DNA from: Thermaerobacter marianensis | Lineage (GTDB): Bacteria > Bacillota > Sulfobacillia > DVGY01 | Direction: 5' to 3' | Assembly (NCBI GenBank): GCA_020724425.1 | Contig: DYGY01000001.1 | Coordinates: 153,501-185,876 of the forward strand | Length of the DNA: 32,376 nucleotides | Shown here: one piece after another, positions 32,368 through 32,376 of the stretch | Numbering within the stretch: position 1 is the first letter of the stretch | Layout of the letters: the number at the start of each line of letters is the position of its first letter | Made by a program: the position numbers and the translations under genes | The notes under the pieces: generated by a model | Told to the model about the DNA's origin: nothing | The model's input: only the letters and a program-made list of their open reading frames with translations | Databases searched by the model: none

Positions 32368-32376
32368 TTAAGGGAT

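Noticed and set aside
1-32376. CRISPR arrays, insertion sequences, tRNA or rRNA genes
   Set aside because: I saw no regularly spaced repeats, transposase genes, terminal inverted repeats with target duplications, cloverleaf sequences or rRNA motifs anywhere in the window.

Overview
The window comes from a flagellated, low-to-moderate GC member of the Firmicutes (Bacillota), most likely an anaerobic Clostridia-type lineage. The reasons are the gene order topA-trmFO-xerC-hslV-hslU followed by a giant flagellar operon (the Bacillus subtilis fla/che arrangement), the FliY/SwrD/FliO-type flagellar genes, a tetrahydrofolate riboswitch, a c-di-GMP-I riboswitch in front of flgB, strong AAGGAGG-type ribosome binding sites, and frequent TTG and GTG starts. 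I cannot name the species.

Layout. (1) 1-330: on the minus strand, the start of a FolT-like ECF vitamin transporter gene running off the left edge, preceded by a THF riboswitch and its own promoter. (2) 338-2429: on the plus strand, a small two-helix membrane protein, then etfB and etfA, closed by a long inverted repeat. (3) 2468-6020: two overlapping ABC exporter half-transporters forming an asymmetric heterodimer with one degenerate ATP site. (4) 6028-12416: a housekeeping operon with its own promoter and a clear intrinsic terminator: topA, trmFO, xerC, hslV, hslU. (5) 12417-12711: an RNA-rich control region with further inverted repeats, a probable extended -10 promoter, a c-di-GMP-I riboswitch and a terminator-like expression platform. 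The codY gene found here in B. subtilis is absent. (6) 12712-32346: 25 consecutive flagellar genes, flgB to flhA, mostly overlapping or separated by a few bases, with an internal hairpin after flgE. The operon seems to continue past the right edge.

How the parts work together. The flagellar block encodes rod proteins (FlgB, FlgC, FliE), the MS ring (FliF), the C-ring (FliG, FliM, FliY), the export ATPase complex (FliH, FliI, FliJ), the export gate (FliO, FliP, FliQ, FliR, FlhB, FlhA), hook assembly (FliK, FlgD, FlgE), and stator and motor accessories (MotA, MotB, FliL, SwrD). The leader places all of it under likely c-di-GMP control, with ligand binding predicted to favour termination.

The most unusual point is inside the C-ring cluster. 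The CheY-like receiver has Glu in place of the phospho-accepting Asp and has lost one acidic-pocket residue. The FliY beside it has lost the Asn of both CheC-type phosphatase motifs. The pair looks like a co-degenerated or repurposed switch module. Many start sites below were moved downstream from the longest open frame to fit the ribosome binding site.
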